This document shows, piece by piece, positions 1 to 10,800 of a stretch of DNA of 64,000 nucleotides. The position numbers were made by a program, and so were the translations under genes. The stretch is from DASQPA01 sp963757335. GTDB lineage: Bacteria; Acidobacteriota; Thermoanaerobaculia; Multivoradales; UBA5704. The number at the start of each line of letters is the position of its first letter. Positions within the stretch are counted from its first letter, which is position 1. The DNA is taken from positions 310,001-374,000 of the forward strand of contig CAVWRJ010000024.1 of the NCBI GenBank assembly GCA_963757335.1. The letters are read 5' to 3'. Below the pieces are notes generated by a model that saw only the letters and a list, made by a program, of their open reading frames with translations, was not told where the DNA came from and did no database searches.

Positions 1-102
1 GACAAATCGATGCTCGATCGAATGCTGCCCAGTGCCTCGGCCGATTTCCTCTTGCGTCTGAACGATCGGCGGGAAGGGCTGCAGCGGCTGCTTCAGCCCT
101 GA
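1..102 (+). CDS. C-terminus of a gene cut by the window edge (injection-system operon)
   Basis: Frame 1 is open from the first base and ends at TGA 100-102, giving the last 33 residues of a protein ending NDRREGLQRLLQP. A ribosome-binding-like GAGGACAGGA follows and the next gene begins 13 bases later. The tight spacing and strand place it in the same operon as the baseplate genes downstream. In related contractile injection systems the gene before the D-like protein is usually a small LysM/tube-linked protein, but this fragment is too short to assign. Confidence 0.55.
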   Translation, partial: DKSMLDRMLPSASADFLLRLNDRREGLQRLLQP

Positions 103-114
103 GGACAGGAAGCC

Positions 115-1145
115 ATGCTGACCCCCGCCTACAAGCTCACCCTCGGCCGCCAGGTCGTCGACTCGACGAGCCAGCCGCGCGCGAGCACCCTCATCGACTT
201 GCGGGTGGAGCTCGATCTCGACACCCCGGCCGACGGCTTCACCCTGGTGCTGGGGAACGTCGGGAGCCTCGCCGCGGCCCGCGGCGACGCCGTGGCGATC
301 GATCTGGGCTATGCCGACGGCGGCGGTTTCGAGCGGGTGATGGTCGGCACGGTGACGGCGGTCGACGCCAACCTGACGACGACCCGGGTGACCGGGGTCT
401 CCGCGCCGCCGCCCTCCTCGCCCTCTTCGTCGAGCAGACCTTCGAGGCGAAGACCGCGGGCGCCATCGTCCGCGACCTCGCCGGCCGGGCCGTCCCAGCG
501 GCGATCGGCGTGGCGCGGGCCGAGGCCGGCATCCTCTTCCCTCTCTACGTCGTCGACGGCCGGCGGAGCGCCTGGCACCACCTGGGCGACCTCGCCGACC
601 TCTCTGGCTTCGACCTCTATGTCGGCGCCGACGGCAAGCTGGTCTTCGAGCGCTTCGCCGGCGGTCCGGTCGCCCATGTCTTCGAGGTCGGCAAGCACGT
701 CCTGGCCCTCGACGTCCTGCGCACCCCACAGCTCGCCTCCCGGGTCGAGGCCTGGGGCGAGAGCCCGACCGCGAGCGCCGGCGACGACGCCGCGTCCTGG
801 CTCACCACCGATTTCAGCGGCTCGCGCGGGGCGAGCGGGCAGGGCGGCTCGCTCCTCCTCCTCGAACGGCCGGCGCTCCGCACCCGGACCGCGGCGGCGA
901 CCGCCGCTCTCGCTGCGCTCACCACCGTCGAGCGCCGGACTCTCCGCGGCCGGCTCACCGTCCTCGGCCGGCCCCAGGTCCACCTGGGCGACGCCATCCA
1001 CCTGCGCGGCCATGCCGACGCCTCGCTCAACACCCTCTTCCAGGTGCGGAGCGTCACCCATCGGCTGACCAAGGCCGCCGGCTTCACGACGACGATCGGC
1101 TTTCGCTCGATCGCCGTGCCGGGGAGTGGGGGAGCGGGCGCATGA
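115..1145 (+). CDS. Phage late control D-like / VgrG N-terminal-like baseplate hub protein (frameshifted)
   Basis: Starts at ATG 115 after GAGGACAGGA. Residues 1 to about 95 (YKLTLGRQVVDSTSQPR, then the ERVMVGTVTAVDANL strand) lie in frame 1. Near base 400 the reading moves to frame 3 and continues AALLALFVEQTFEAKTAGAI through to TGA 1143-1145, so the full product is about 343 residues. The pattern matches the gpD/gp27-like hub proteins of Mu/P2-type tails and contractile injection systems, which form the ring that holds the spike. The stop overlaps the start of the next gene (ATGA), as expected for hub and spike made together. The frame break sits in a C/G-rich run and both halves are clean, so a sequencing indel is likely. 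Confidence 0.75.
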
Positions 1146-1943
1146 GCATCGTCGCCACCCTCCAGGAGATCGTCCGCCAGGAGATGCGCCGGCTGCGCGT
1201 CGCCGAGCTCGGGATCGTCGAGGCCGTCTATCCGCACGCGGCGGCGGACGACCGCGACAACTACGGCTGCGACGTCAAGCTCAAGAACAGCGGCCTGCTG
1301 CTCAAGAAAGGTGCCGATCGCGACCGGTCACATCGGTACCGCCTCCGTGCCCAACGTCGGCGACCTCGTGCTCCTGGTGTTCGACAAGGGCGACATCAAC
1401 CAGCCGATCGTCGCCGGCCGGCTCTACAACGAAAAGGAGCGGCCGCCCGAGAACCGCCCGGACGAGGTGATCTTCCGGCTGCCGCTCGCGGCGGCCGACG
1501 AGAAGACGATCAAGGCGGCAATCAAGAACCACGCCGACGCCGATCCGCCGCGCGAGATCGTCGTCGAGATGCCGCCCAAGATCACCGTTCGGATCACCGA
1601 CGGCACCGTCCGCGCCACCGCCGGCAAGACCGAGATGCGGTTGGACCAGCCGGACGGGAGCGGCGGCACGGTCACCGTCTTCGCCGGCCGCACCAAGATC
1701 ACCATGGACCAGGACGGCGACGTCACCGTCGAGGCCGCCGGGGACATGAGCTTCAAGGCGACCGGCGCCCTCTCGCTCGAAGGCCGGAGCGTCAAGATCA
1801 AAGGGCAGACGACCGCCGAGGTCGAGGCCGGAACCGACGTCACCCTCCGCGGCAGCACCGGGGCCACGGTCGACGGCGGCGCCGCCGCGACGGTCTCGGG
1901 CGCCATGGTGCAGATCCAGGGGAACACGTCGTTCTCCCCCTAA
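1142..1943 (+). CDS. Baseplate assembly protein V / gp5-like spike with OB fold (frameshifted)
   Basis: Starts at ATG 1142 overlapping the previous stop. The first ~55 residues (MSIVATLQEIVRQEMRRL) are in frame 2. After the run aagaaaggtg near 1308 the product continues in frame 3 with the OB-fold signature (GTASVPNVGDLVLLVFDKGD, then PIVAGRLYN) and ends at TAA 1941-1943, about 266 residues in all. The C-terminal half has short regular repeats (VTVEAAGDMSFKATG, VEAGTDVTLRGS) typical of the triple-stranded beta helix of gpV/gp5 spikes. It should trimerise into the piercing spike below the hub and carry the tip protein encoded next. A single extra G would explain the break. Confidence 0.78.
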
Positions 1944-1963
1944 GGAGCCGAGAGGAAACGAGC

Positions 1964-2296
1964 ATGCCAGGACCACCGGTCAGCATCGGAGCAGCGGTCG
2001 TCGTCACCCCCGGGGCCACGGGGGCGCCGGACAGCGGCGTCATCATCTTTATCCCGCCGCCGTTCGTCACCGCTGGCGGCATGCCGCTCGCCACCGCGGG
2101 CTCGATCTGCCAGATGGTCAACTCGCTGACCGGCGTCCCCTACCCACTGGTCATCGGACCCCTGGCGAGCCTCGGCGTCAGGGTCTCCGGCCAGGCCCTG
2201 GTGCGGCTCGGCGACCGCATCCCCTCGCCGCCCGGGATTCTGTTGATCCTCGGGCCGCCGGCGGCGCCGTTCGTCAACGACCTGTGGGGACCCTAG
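1964..2296 (+). CDS. PAAR-like spike tip protein
   Basis: A 110-residue protein starting at ATG 1964 (RBS-like AGGAGCCGAGAGGAAA) and ending at TAG 2294-2296. It is rich in Gly, Pro and beta-branched residues, with alternating segments such as GVRVSGQALVRLGDRIPSP and a conserved-looking start PGPPVSIGAAVVVTPG, fitting the small cone-shaped PAAR-like proteins that sharpen the spike. Position directly after the gpV-like spike and before gp25 is the usual one in these operons. The classical PAAR His/Cys zinc ligands are not obvious, so this may be a divergent or metal-free tip. Confidence 0.6.
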   Translation: MPGPPVSIGAAVVVTPGATGAPDSGVIIFIPPPFVTAGGMPLATAGSICQMVNSLTGVPYPLVIGPLASLGVRVSGQALVRLGDRIPSPPGILLILGPPAAPFVNDLWGP

Positions 2297-2313
2297 AGGA
2301 GGAGAAGAAGACC

Positions 2314-2799
2314 ATGGCCACGAATCCCACGAGCATCCCGTCGATCCCGGAGACCGCCCTTTTCGGCGCCGACCTGCGCCTCCTCGGCAACCTCGACCGG
2401 CAGAACAGCCGGGAGCGCGGCAGCGATCTCGCGACCGCCCGGCGGCCCGAGAGCGGCGAGGTCGACCTGGCGCGGCTCTCTGGCGTCGACAACCTGAAGC
2501 AGGCGCTCCTCCTGCGCTTCCTCACCCCCTTGGGCGAGATGGCGCCGCTCGGCCATTCCGACTACGGCTCGCGGCTCTCCGAGCTGATCGGCGAGCGCAA
2601 CACCGAGACCAACCGCAACCGCGCCAAGCTGTTCGTCCTCCAGGCGCTCGCCGCCGAGCCGCGGGTCGCCAAGGTGCTGGCGGTCGACGTCACCACCCAG
2701 CGGAGCGCTCCCACGACCGTCGACATCGCCGTCCGGCTCGTCGCCATCTCGGGCGACACGCCGCTCAACCTGGTCTTTCCATTCTCTCTCGCGGGGTGA
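2314..2799 (+). CDS. gp25-like baseplate wedge protein (W/gp25 family)
   Basis: Starts at ATG 2314 (MATNPTSIPSIPE) behind a strong GAGGAGAAGAAG. An in-frame GTG at 2284 lies inside the previous gene and is not preferred. The 161-residue product carries the gp25 hallmark region (QALLLRFLTPLGEMAPLG, then YGSRLSELIGERNTE) and ends with the beta strand TPLNLVFPFSL. Gp25 proteins bridge the baseplate and the first sheath ring and nucleate sheath assembly. It is followed 7 bp later by baseplate J. Unlike its neighbours it has no frame break. Confidence 0.82.
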   Translation: MATNPTSIPSIPETALFGADLRLLGNLDRQNSRERGSDLATARRPESGEVDLARLSGVDNLKQALLLRFLTPLGEMAPLGHSDYGSRLSELIGERNTETNRNRAKLFVLQALAAEPRVAKVLAVDVTTQRSAPTTVDIAVRLVAISGDTPLNLVFPFSLAG

Positions 2800-2806
2800 C
2801 CGCGCC

Positions 2807-4398
2807 ATGAACGAAGACACTACCTATCTCCTCGGCCGTCCCTACCAGGAAGTGGTCGACGACCTGTTGACCGGGCTCATCGGCGGCGTCGTCAACGAGC
2901 CCATCCACTACGACGTCAAGGCCGACCTCTACCACCTGGCCGAGCCGGCGAGCGACGTGCGCTCTGTCACCGGCCTTTTCGGGGAGGACCGCCACTCCTT
3001 TTTGAAAGACGTCGACTTCGCCTTCAGCGAGGCCGACAACGCGGTGATCTGGGGCGCCGGCGACCGGCCGAACGACGACAGCACTTTCTATGTCGACTAC
3101 GCGCGAAAGAACGGCCGCTCGCCGCTTACAGACATCAACGTCGGGAGCGTCAGCCGCACCCTCGGCGAGGCGATCTCCAGAGAGATCGCGACCGTCTACA
3201 AGCAGATCGACCTCGCCTACCTCTCGGGTTTTTTAGAGACCGCGACCGGCCGCTCGCTCGACTTAGTCGTCGCTATCCTCGGGGTGACCCGCAAGACCAA
3301 GGAGTTCGCCGTCGGCCTCGTCACCTTCTTCCGCGACACGAATGTCGGCGGCATCGCCGGGGCAATCGCCATCCCCGAGGGGACTCTCCTCGCGACCGCC
3401 AAGGGCGAGGTGCGCTTCGAGACCACCGAGCAGCGGGTCCTCCAGGCCGGCCAGGCGCGCATCGACGCCCCGGTGCGCGCCGCCGACGGCTTTGCCGGAG
3501 ACCCCGGGATCGTCCCCGCCGGAGCGATCTCGGCGATGGTGCTGCCGCTCGCCGGGATCACCCGGGTGACCAACTTCGACCCCACCCTCCGGGCCGCCGA
3601 CGACGAGACCGACCCCGAGCTCCGCGCCCGCGCCCGGGCTGCTCTGCGCGCCCTCGGCAAGGCGACGCTCGCCGCCCTCGACCGGGTGATCCGCGAGGGG
3701 CGCGGGACACCGGTCGAGTTCTGGGACCCCAACAGCCCGCCGGCGCAGGCGAGCGATCCGGGGACGGTGGCGATCCTCGTCGAGGCGACCCCCGAGCGCT
3801 TCACTAGCCTGCGCGCCGCGGTCGAAGAGACCCGCGCAGCGGGCGTCGTCACCACCCTGGTGGCGCGCTACGTCTACCTCCGGCCGCGCCTGGCGGCCCA
3901 GGTCGATCCCGGCCTCACCGCCGCCGGCAAGGAGAAGGTCAAGGCGGAGGTGATCGCCGCCTTCCAGGGCTATGTCGATGGCCTGGGGAGCGGCGAGCCG
4001 GCCCTGGGGTCGAAGCTCCTCGCCGCCCTGAGACGGTGTAGGTCACCCATCCGGTCTTCAAGGACGTCCTCGCCGCGAAGAGCGACATCGGCCAGCCGAA
4101 GAGCAACACCCTGCTCGACGCTCTGGTCGGCGCCGCCGCGGCGGCCCCGGCTGGCGGCTCGGCGGCGCTCCGCGACGCGCTCGCCTTGGTCCTCGCCAAT
4201 ACCGCCTCGGCCGCTCCCACCGGCGCCCGCATCCCCGACCGCGACCGGGTGCAGTCGCTGGCCGGCGCCGGAGGGGCCCGGGCGAGCGATGCCGAGATCG
4301 AGGCCGGCCAGTTCCAGGTCTCGGCGGTGGTCGACGGCGACGCCTGGTGGGTGGTGCTCGACATGAGCCCCAACGACGTCCTTCTGGAGGAGGGTTGA
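2807..4398 (+). CDS. Baseplate J-like protein (frameshifted near its 3' end)
   Basis: ATG 2807 starts a frame-2 product that stays clean to about base 4030 and shows the baseplate J core (DLAYLSGFLETATGRSLDLV, FFRDTNVGGIAGAIAIPEGT, DDETDPELRARARAAL). Around 4031-4041 (ctgagacggtgtaggtc) the frame changes; frame 1 then encodes VTHPVFKDVLAAKSDIGQP through WWVVLDMSPNDVLLEEG and TGA 4396-4398. The whole is about 530 residues. J proteins form the wedge/iris of the baseplate and link it to tail protein I. Frame 1 also has a TAG at 4039, so more than one base may differ here. Confidence 0.8.
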
Positions 4399-4400
4399 GC

Positions 4401-6732
4401 GTGGCGACCAAGACCGATCGCATCCTCGGCTATCTCCCCGGCACCTTCCTCGCCGCGGCCGACCCCTCGGCGCTCCGCTCGGTGGCCGGCGCCGCCGGCA
4501 ACGAGCTGCAGGCCGCCGAGAACAGCCTGGCGGCGGTGATGCGCGCCCACTGGGTGGATCACGCCGACCGCGGCGCCCATCAAATCGACGACCTCGCCCG
4601 GATCGCCGCCCTCTACGGCCTGGCGCCGCGGCGCGCCAACGGGGAAGCCGAGGGGGTCGAGGCCTTCCGCGAGCACCTGAAGCGCTACGTCCGCACCTTT
4701 CTCGACGGCACGGCGACGGTCGAGGGGATCCTGCGGGTGACCGCCGAGGTGCTCGGGCTGATCCTCGACGACGCGCCTTTGGACGGCTGGTGGCTGCCGG
4801 GCAACGAGGTGCAGATCGATGCCGCGCCGGGTGGGGCCGGCCAGACGATCTCGCGGCGCTTCGTCACCCGGGCGACCTTCGCCGACGAGGCGGCGCGCAC
4901 CCTCCTCGGCTTCGTCTCCCGGGCCGCCCAGGGCACCGCGGCCACCCATGCCCGACTCGCCGGCCGGCGCGATCTCTCCCGCGGCGTCGATCTCTCCGCC
5001 GGCAGCCGGCTGCGGTTGACGGTCGACGGCGGGCCGGTGGTGGTGGCCGATGGCGCCGGGGCACGGCCGCGGACGACCCTCCTCGGCGAGGTGACGAAGG
5101 CGATCAACCTGGCCCTCCAGGCGGCCACCCCGGGCCTTCCCGACGTGGCCTTCGACGCCGGCGGCTTTCTCGCCCTCGTCTCGCCGACCGCTGGGCCGGC
5201 GAGCCGGATCGTCCTCGTCCCCCCCGCGGTGGGGGAGACCGACATCCGCCGCACCCTCTTCGGCGCCGCCCCGGACGTCGCCACCGGCAGCGCCGCCGCG
5301 CCGGCCGCGATCACCGGCGAGGCCGACCTGCTGAGCCCGGTCGACCTCGCCGATCGGCCGTGGCTCCGGCTGGCGGTCGACGGCGGTGCGCCGTTCGCCG
5401 TCCAGGTTGCCGGCGCCGCCCCGGGTAAGACCTTCCTCGACGAGGTGGTGGCGGCCCTCAACGCCCAGGCTGCCGGGCGTCGCCACCGCCACTGCCGACG
5501 ACCGGCTGCGCCTCACCTCCCCGACCGCCGGGGAGGCGAGCCGGATCGAGGTCCTGCCGCTGCGCTACCTGGAGGTCCAGGAGTATCCGCCGGAGCCCGC
5601 CTCGGCCCGCTTCACGGCGCTCCACGGCGGCCGGCTGACGATCCTCGAGCGCGGCGCCGCCGACGCCTCGGCAACGGTCGAGATCCGGCCGCCGCACGGC
5701 GCCTTCGCGCCGGGGCTCGCGAGCCTCGCCGGCGGCTGGGAGGTGCGGGTCTGGGGTCGCCCTCGCCCCGGGCGAGGCGGCGAGGCTCTGGGTCGAAGCT
5801 GTACGGTGGCAAGCTGCGGGCGGCGCGGGTCGCCGCGGACGGCACCCTGACCGCGCTGCCGGACGCCGCGGTCCTGGTCCGGCCGCTCGCAGCCGGCCTC
5901 GCTCTTCCCCCGCTCTCCCTGCCCCGCGGCCGCTCGCAGTGGCTCTACCTGGACGGCGGCGGTAGCCGCTTCGACGCGGCCCGCTTCAACGCCGCCCGTT
6001 TCGCCGGCCCGCCGAGCGAGGCGCCGGGGGTGTTCGACGTCTCCCGCTTCCACCCCGCGCCAGGGCCCCTCCAGGCGGTGTTCGCGGGGGCCGGAGATCC
6101 CGCCGCGCCGGCCGCCGAGGTCACCGTCGGCTGGCAGAGCCACCGGCCGGGGGCGTTCGTCGTCAATCTGCCGGCCGACCTGCCGGCCCGCTTCGGCGGC
6201 CGCTTCGGCACGGCGCGCTTCGGCGCCGCGATCCCGGAGACCTTCCCGAACGTGGTCCTCGGGCCGGCCGGCGATCCGCGCGGCCTGGAGAAGGCGGCCG
6301 CTGCCCTCCGCGCTGGTCCAGGTCACCCGGGTCGGGCGGCCGCCGATCGGCTTCGAACCCGCGGCGCCCCCCTTCCGCACCCCGCGCCCCTTGACCCTGG
6401 GGGACGACGGCCAGGCCGCCAGCCTCTACCTCAAGGAGCCGGGGATGTCCGACGTCGTCCAAATCCAGGCGCGCGAGAAAGGGGCCTGGGGCAACGAGAT
6501 CGCCGTCTCCGTCCGGCCGGCGGGACCCGGTTCCTGGGAGGTCGCCGTCCACTTCCCCGGCGCCCGTTTCGAGAACGCCCGCCAGGCGGTGCTCGGCCGG
6601 CCGCTCCCCGCTCTCGCCAGCGACCTCCTCGCTGCCGGCCCCGTCGGCATCCTGGAGGCTAAGGCCGCCGGCGTCCTGGCCCGGGTCACCCGCGATCAGG
6701 CCGAGCTTCCCATTCCGACCTCACAACCCTAA
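4401..6732 (+). CDS. Tail protein I-like baseplate protein with long C-terminal extension (several frame breaks)
   Basis: GTG 4401, 2 bp after the J stop, starts VATKTDRILGYLPGTF. The first ~300 residues, with HWVDHADRGAHQIDDLAR, look like gpI/Afp12-type tail protein I. The rest has repeated modules such as SRLRLTVDGGPVVVADGAG and WLRLAVDGGAPFAVQVAGA, suggesting tandem small beta domains. Frame 3 carries 4401 to ~5475, frame 1 ~5475-5770, frame 3 again to ~6310, then frame 1 to TAA 6730-6732. Reconstructed length is about 777 residues, far longer than phage gpI, so part of it probably decorates the baseplate. At least three indels are needed, the highest density in the window after its downstream neighbour. 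Confidence 0.68.
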
Positions 6733-6743
6733 GGAGAAGAGCC

Positions 6744-7792
6744 ATGCCCGACACCACCCCCCTCTACCTCGAAGCGAAGCCCGGCGACCTCATCACCGCC
6801 GACAACTGGAACGAGCTGCAGCGCCGGGTTCAGAAGGACATCGTCGACACCACAGAGAAGGCGGTCTCGGGGGTCACCGACGTCAACCACGCCAAGGACT
6901 CCGACCATCTCGAAGGTAAGACCGCCGACCAGCTCGCCAATGAGATCGTCCAGCGCGCGGTGCAGGAGATCCGCACCCAGAGCGGCTACCAGCAGATCTT
7001 CACCGTCCTCCACTACGAACTGGGCAAGAAGGGGCAGGACCAGCAGGTACACGGGTGATCGCCCACAAGCTGGGCCTTGAGCCGCTGGTCGACGTCTACC
7101 GGCTGAACTACTTCCCGGTCGTCTACCGCCGCGACCAGCAGACCTTCACCGGCTGGGCGACCTTCTACCTCTTCCACACCAGCGAGAAGAAGATCCGCTT
7201 CACCGGGCCGGACGGCAAGACGACGACCTCGATCGAGATCCAGCCGACGAACGGCCCGGCCTATAAGATCGCCTGGAAGATCCTGCTCGACCGCTACAAG
7301 GTCCAGTACGACGACGACACCAGCCTGGACGATCTCCTGACCGACTTCTGGACGGCTTTCCTCGCCAGCCCCAACGACGGCTTCGACGAGACCCAGTACG
7401 GCCACTCGCCCTGGTTCGAGAGGTGCTGCAGCGACGAGCGGACGGTGAAGGATCTGAAGCGCAGCGGCGAGTGGGACGACCTCTGGCTCAAGATGGTGCC
7501 GGAGAAGATCGCCTTCTTTCCGGCGCCGTTGGCGCCGGCGGCCCCGGCGATCTCCCCGGCGAACCCCCAGGGCCTCCCGACGGATCGGCCGACTACCGGG
7601 ACCAACGCCCCGGTGGACTGGCAGACCCAGGTGCAGGTGACCCACTTCGACTTCGACACCGTGGGGCTCCGGCTGCTGACCCCCGCGGACTACTCGAACA
7701 CGCCTTTGCCGCCGGCCCTGGTCGATCCGCTCGTCGAATCGTTCAAGGATCTCCAGAACGAGCTCAAGATCATGGTCCTCCTCAAGGTCTAG
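6744..7792 (+). CDS. Uncharacterised injection-system protein (probably one frameshifted gene)
   Basis: ATG 6744 follows AAGGAGAAGAGCC. The first 104 residues (frame 3) contain LITADNWNELQRRVQKDIVD, a start seen in tail-associated proteins that bind the baseplate. They run into TGA 7056-7058, but frame 2 continues without a gap as VIAHKLGLEPLVDVYRLNYF to TAG 7790-7792. The join VLHYELGKKGQDQQVH / VIAHKLGLEPLVDVY reads as one fold, so I treat it as a single protein of about 349 residues with an indel at the G run near 7050. A GTG start at 7055 for a separate second gene is possible. No catalytic motif is visible; a structural or fibre-attachment role is inferred only from position. Confidence 0.55.
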
Positions 7793-7815
7793 GCAGAAAG
7801 GCGAGGCTTGAAGCG

Positions 7816-10800
7816 ATGATCCTCAACGACCGCTGGAACGGTGCCGACGATCCCTTCGAAGGCGACCGCGAGCTCGAGCTCCGGCATCTGCCGGCCGGAG
7901 CGCTGGTGCAGCGCGCCCGGGCCACGGTCGTGCCGATGGACGATCCTACCCTCGGGCGAGGACCCGTTCGTCGAGACCCTCCGCTTCCCCGGCTCGACCG
8001 GGGCCGGAGCCGGCGACTGGGGGGCCACCCGGTCGACGGCGGGCGGTGCGCGGTCGAGATCGACTTTCACGCCCGCCGCACCCTGGCCGGCCTCGCGGGG
8101 AGCGGCTTTGCCGGCACCCTCCTCGCGGTCGACCTGGGTGGCGGTTTCATGCCGGTCGGCGCCAGTGGCACCCTGGTGGGAGCGGGCCAGCCGCCCTTCC
8201 TCTTCCAGGGCGACTCGCCCGCCCTGCCCGGCCTCGCCGTCGTCCGCCTGCGGCTGACCGCGGCCGGCAACGCCGGGGCGCCAGAGGTCGCGGCGGTACG
8301 GGTGAAGAGCGTCCCGTCCGACCTCACCCTCTCTCTTCCCGGCCGGCCGGCGCTCTGGTTTCACGCCGGCGAGCTGGCCCGGCCGGAGACGACCCCGGAT
8401 TTCACTCCCGTCCTCCAGGCTTTCCTCGATCAGAAGGCGACGGTCGAGAACGGTTTCTACGTGCTGCCCTTCCTCCTCCGTTCGGGCTCGCTCGCGCGGC
8501 TCCGGGTGGAGCTCGAGGTCGAGTACCTGCTCCGCGCCAGCGTCCTCCCCGCGGGCCTGCGCGAGGCGATGCTGCCGTTCGCTTACGACGGGCTCCCCCG
8601 CGCCGGGACCATGGGGCTCGCCGTCCGCCTCCCCGCCGACGCCCGGGTGGTACCTGGCAATACGGCCAGTCGGGCGAAGGGGAATTTCGAAGGCACCCGG
8701 GTCGCCCTGGGACCGACCGGCGACGTGACCCCCGCGGGCACTGTCGATGTCGCCCCCGGTTCCTCGCCGGCCCAGCCGCTCGCTTTTGCCGCCAACGCCG
8801 GGGATCTGGGGGCTCCGGGGGCTCTGGAGGTGGTCGCCCTGGACCTGCGGCTCGCCGCCACCACCCGGAGCGCCAAGCTGCAGCTCGACCTCCGCGAGGA
8901 CGCCGACGGCAAGCCCGGCGCCACCTCGCTCCTCCCGGCGCCGGTCCCCTTCACCCTCGATCGCGACGCCGGCGGCACCACCCCCTGGACCAGCGTCGCC
9001 CTCCCCGCTCCGTTCCAGTTCACGGGGCCGCGGGAGCGCACCGGCTGGGTGGTTCTCCAGGCTCTGGACGGCGAGGCGGTGTGGAGCGTCGTTCCCGCCC
9101 AGGCCGGCGCCCGGGGGCTCCAGCGGACGACCGACGGCGGCTTTTCCTGGCGCCAGGCCGCGCTCCCGGCGATGTCTCCGGCGCCAGGCCCGGCGCTCGC
9201 CGGGCTCTTCCGGCTGCGCTCGCGTCCGGCCACCTTCAGCATGCCGATCGCACTCCAGGTGGGGAGCGGGGCGGCGGCCCAGCAGGTCTCCCTGGCGCGC
9301 TTCGCGCCGCTCGCCCGGATCGACCTTTCCCTCGATCTGCCGGAGGTCGCCCAGGGCTTCAACCAGGCCCTGGCGCCGGCGGCCGCCGCCGCCTGCCCGG
9401 TGGGCGAGCTCCTCGCCGACGGCGCCTTCGCGGACTGGAACCGGACCGGCGACCAGCTCGGCCAGCCGCATCCGCTCCCTCTTGCCCAGGGCGCGACGCG
9501 CTTTCGAGGCGTCCCCGGATCGCGGCCGGCCCGGACGGCCGCCAGGCCTACGTGGTGAGCTCCCTTCATGCCCCCCAGCCGCTCCTCTTCCAGGCGATCG
9601 ACCTCGACACCGAGACGGTGGCCTGGCAGGCCGCGGGCGGCGCGGCCACGGACGGTGGGCCGGTCGCCCTGGCCGTAAGCTCCGACGGCACCCGGGCCTA
9701 TGCCGCCCTCGCCGGGGGCGCCGTTTGGGGGATCGACCTCGCCGGTCGACGCCCCCTGGGCAATCCCGTGTCGCTCGCCTCCGACCTGCTCCCGTTTCCG
9801 GTTCCGACGGCCTTCGTCGTCTCTCCCGATGGCGGCCGAATCTATCTGGCGCTCCAGGCCTCCAACACTCCGGGCGCCGGTGCTCCGGTGGGTCAGGTCG
9901 TCGCCTGCGACACGGCGCAGCTGGAGGCCGCTGCGGCGGGCAGTCCAGCGCCCACCATCATCGCTCCGGCCAATCTCGCCTTCTGGAACCCGGTCGACCT
10001 CGCCGTCTCCCCCGATCGGCAGCCGGGTCTACGTCCTGGTCCAGGGGACCGGTGACAGCACCGGCCAGGCCGAGCTCCTGGCGCTCGATGACCACGGGAC
10101 TGGTCTTCGACCCCAACCGCGCCGCCGTCCTCCCCCCTGCTCGCGCCGAGAGCCCTGGCCCTCACCCCGGACGGCGACACGGCCGTGGTGGTGCAGGCCG
10201 GTCGCGGGAGCCTCGTCGACCTGCAGCAGCTCGCGGTCACCGCCTCCTTCGATCTCGATCCGGGGTCTGCGGCAGTGGCCGTCGAGCCGGGGGGCGCCCG
10301 GGCCTTCTTCGCCGGTACCAAGGGAGTGGTGTCGTACGACCTGGCGCGCCGTACCCTGGACGCCCCCGTGCCGGCGGGCCCGATCACCAGCCTCGCCGTC
10401 ACCCCGCAGGACGACCGCATCCTCGCGGTGGTCGCCGCCCATCCGGAGGGTCCCGCGGACCCGCTGGTTGTAGGCGGCGCGAGGGTTCAGGTCCTCCCGC
10501 TCGGCCAACCCCTTCTCGCCGAGTGGGCGTTTACCGCCGGTCAGGTGCAACGGTCCGCCCTGGACGCCAGCCCGTCGTTCGCGGTCCTCGGTAGGGCGCC
10601 CGATCCGGATCACAAAGACGCGCCGCACCGGGACCGAACGCCATCTCCCAGGTCGTGCCGATCGCCGCAATGCGCCAATGCCGCCAACGTCACCAATGCC
10701 GCCAACCTTGCCGGCTGCACCTACGAGCTGCGCTTCCTGGGGCTCGCGACCGTGGCCGACGCGGTCGCCGAGCTGCTCTGGCGGGGGGCGGACGGGGGAG

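Noticed and set aside
7423..9558. A single long ORF covering 7423-9558
   Set aside because: Its first 130 codons overlap the uncharacterised gene in a low-complexity frame; the real start is ATG 7816.
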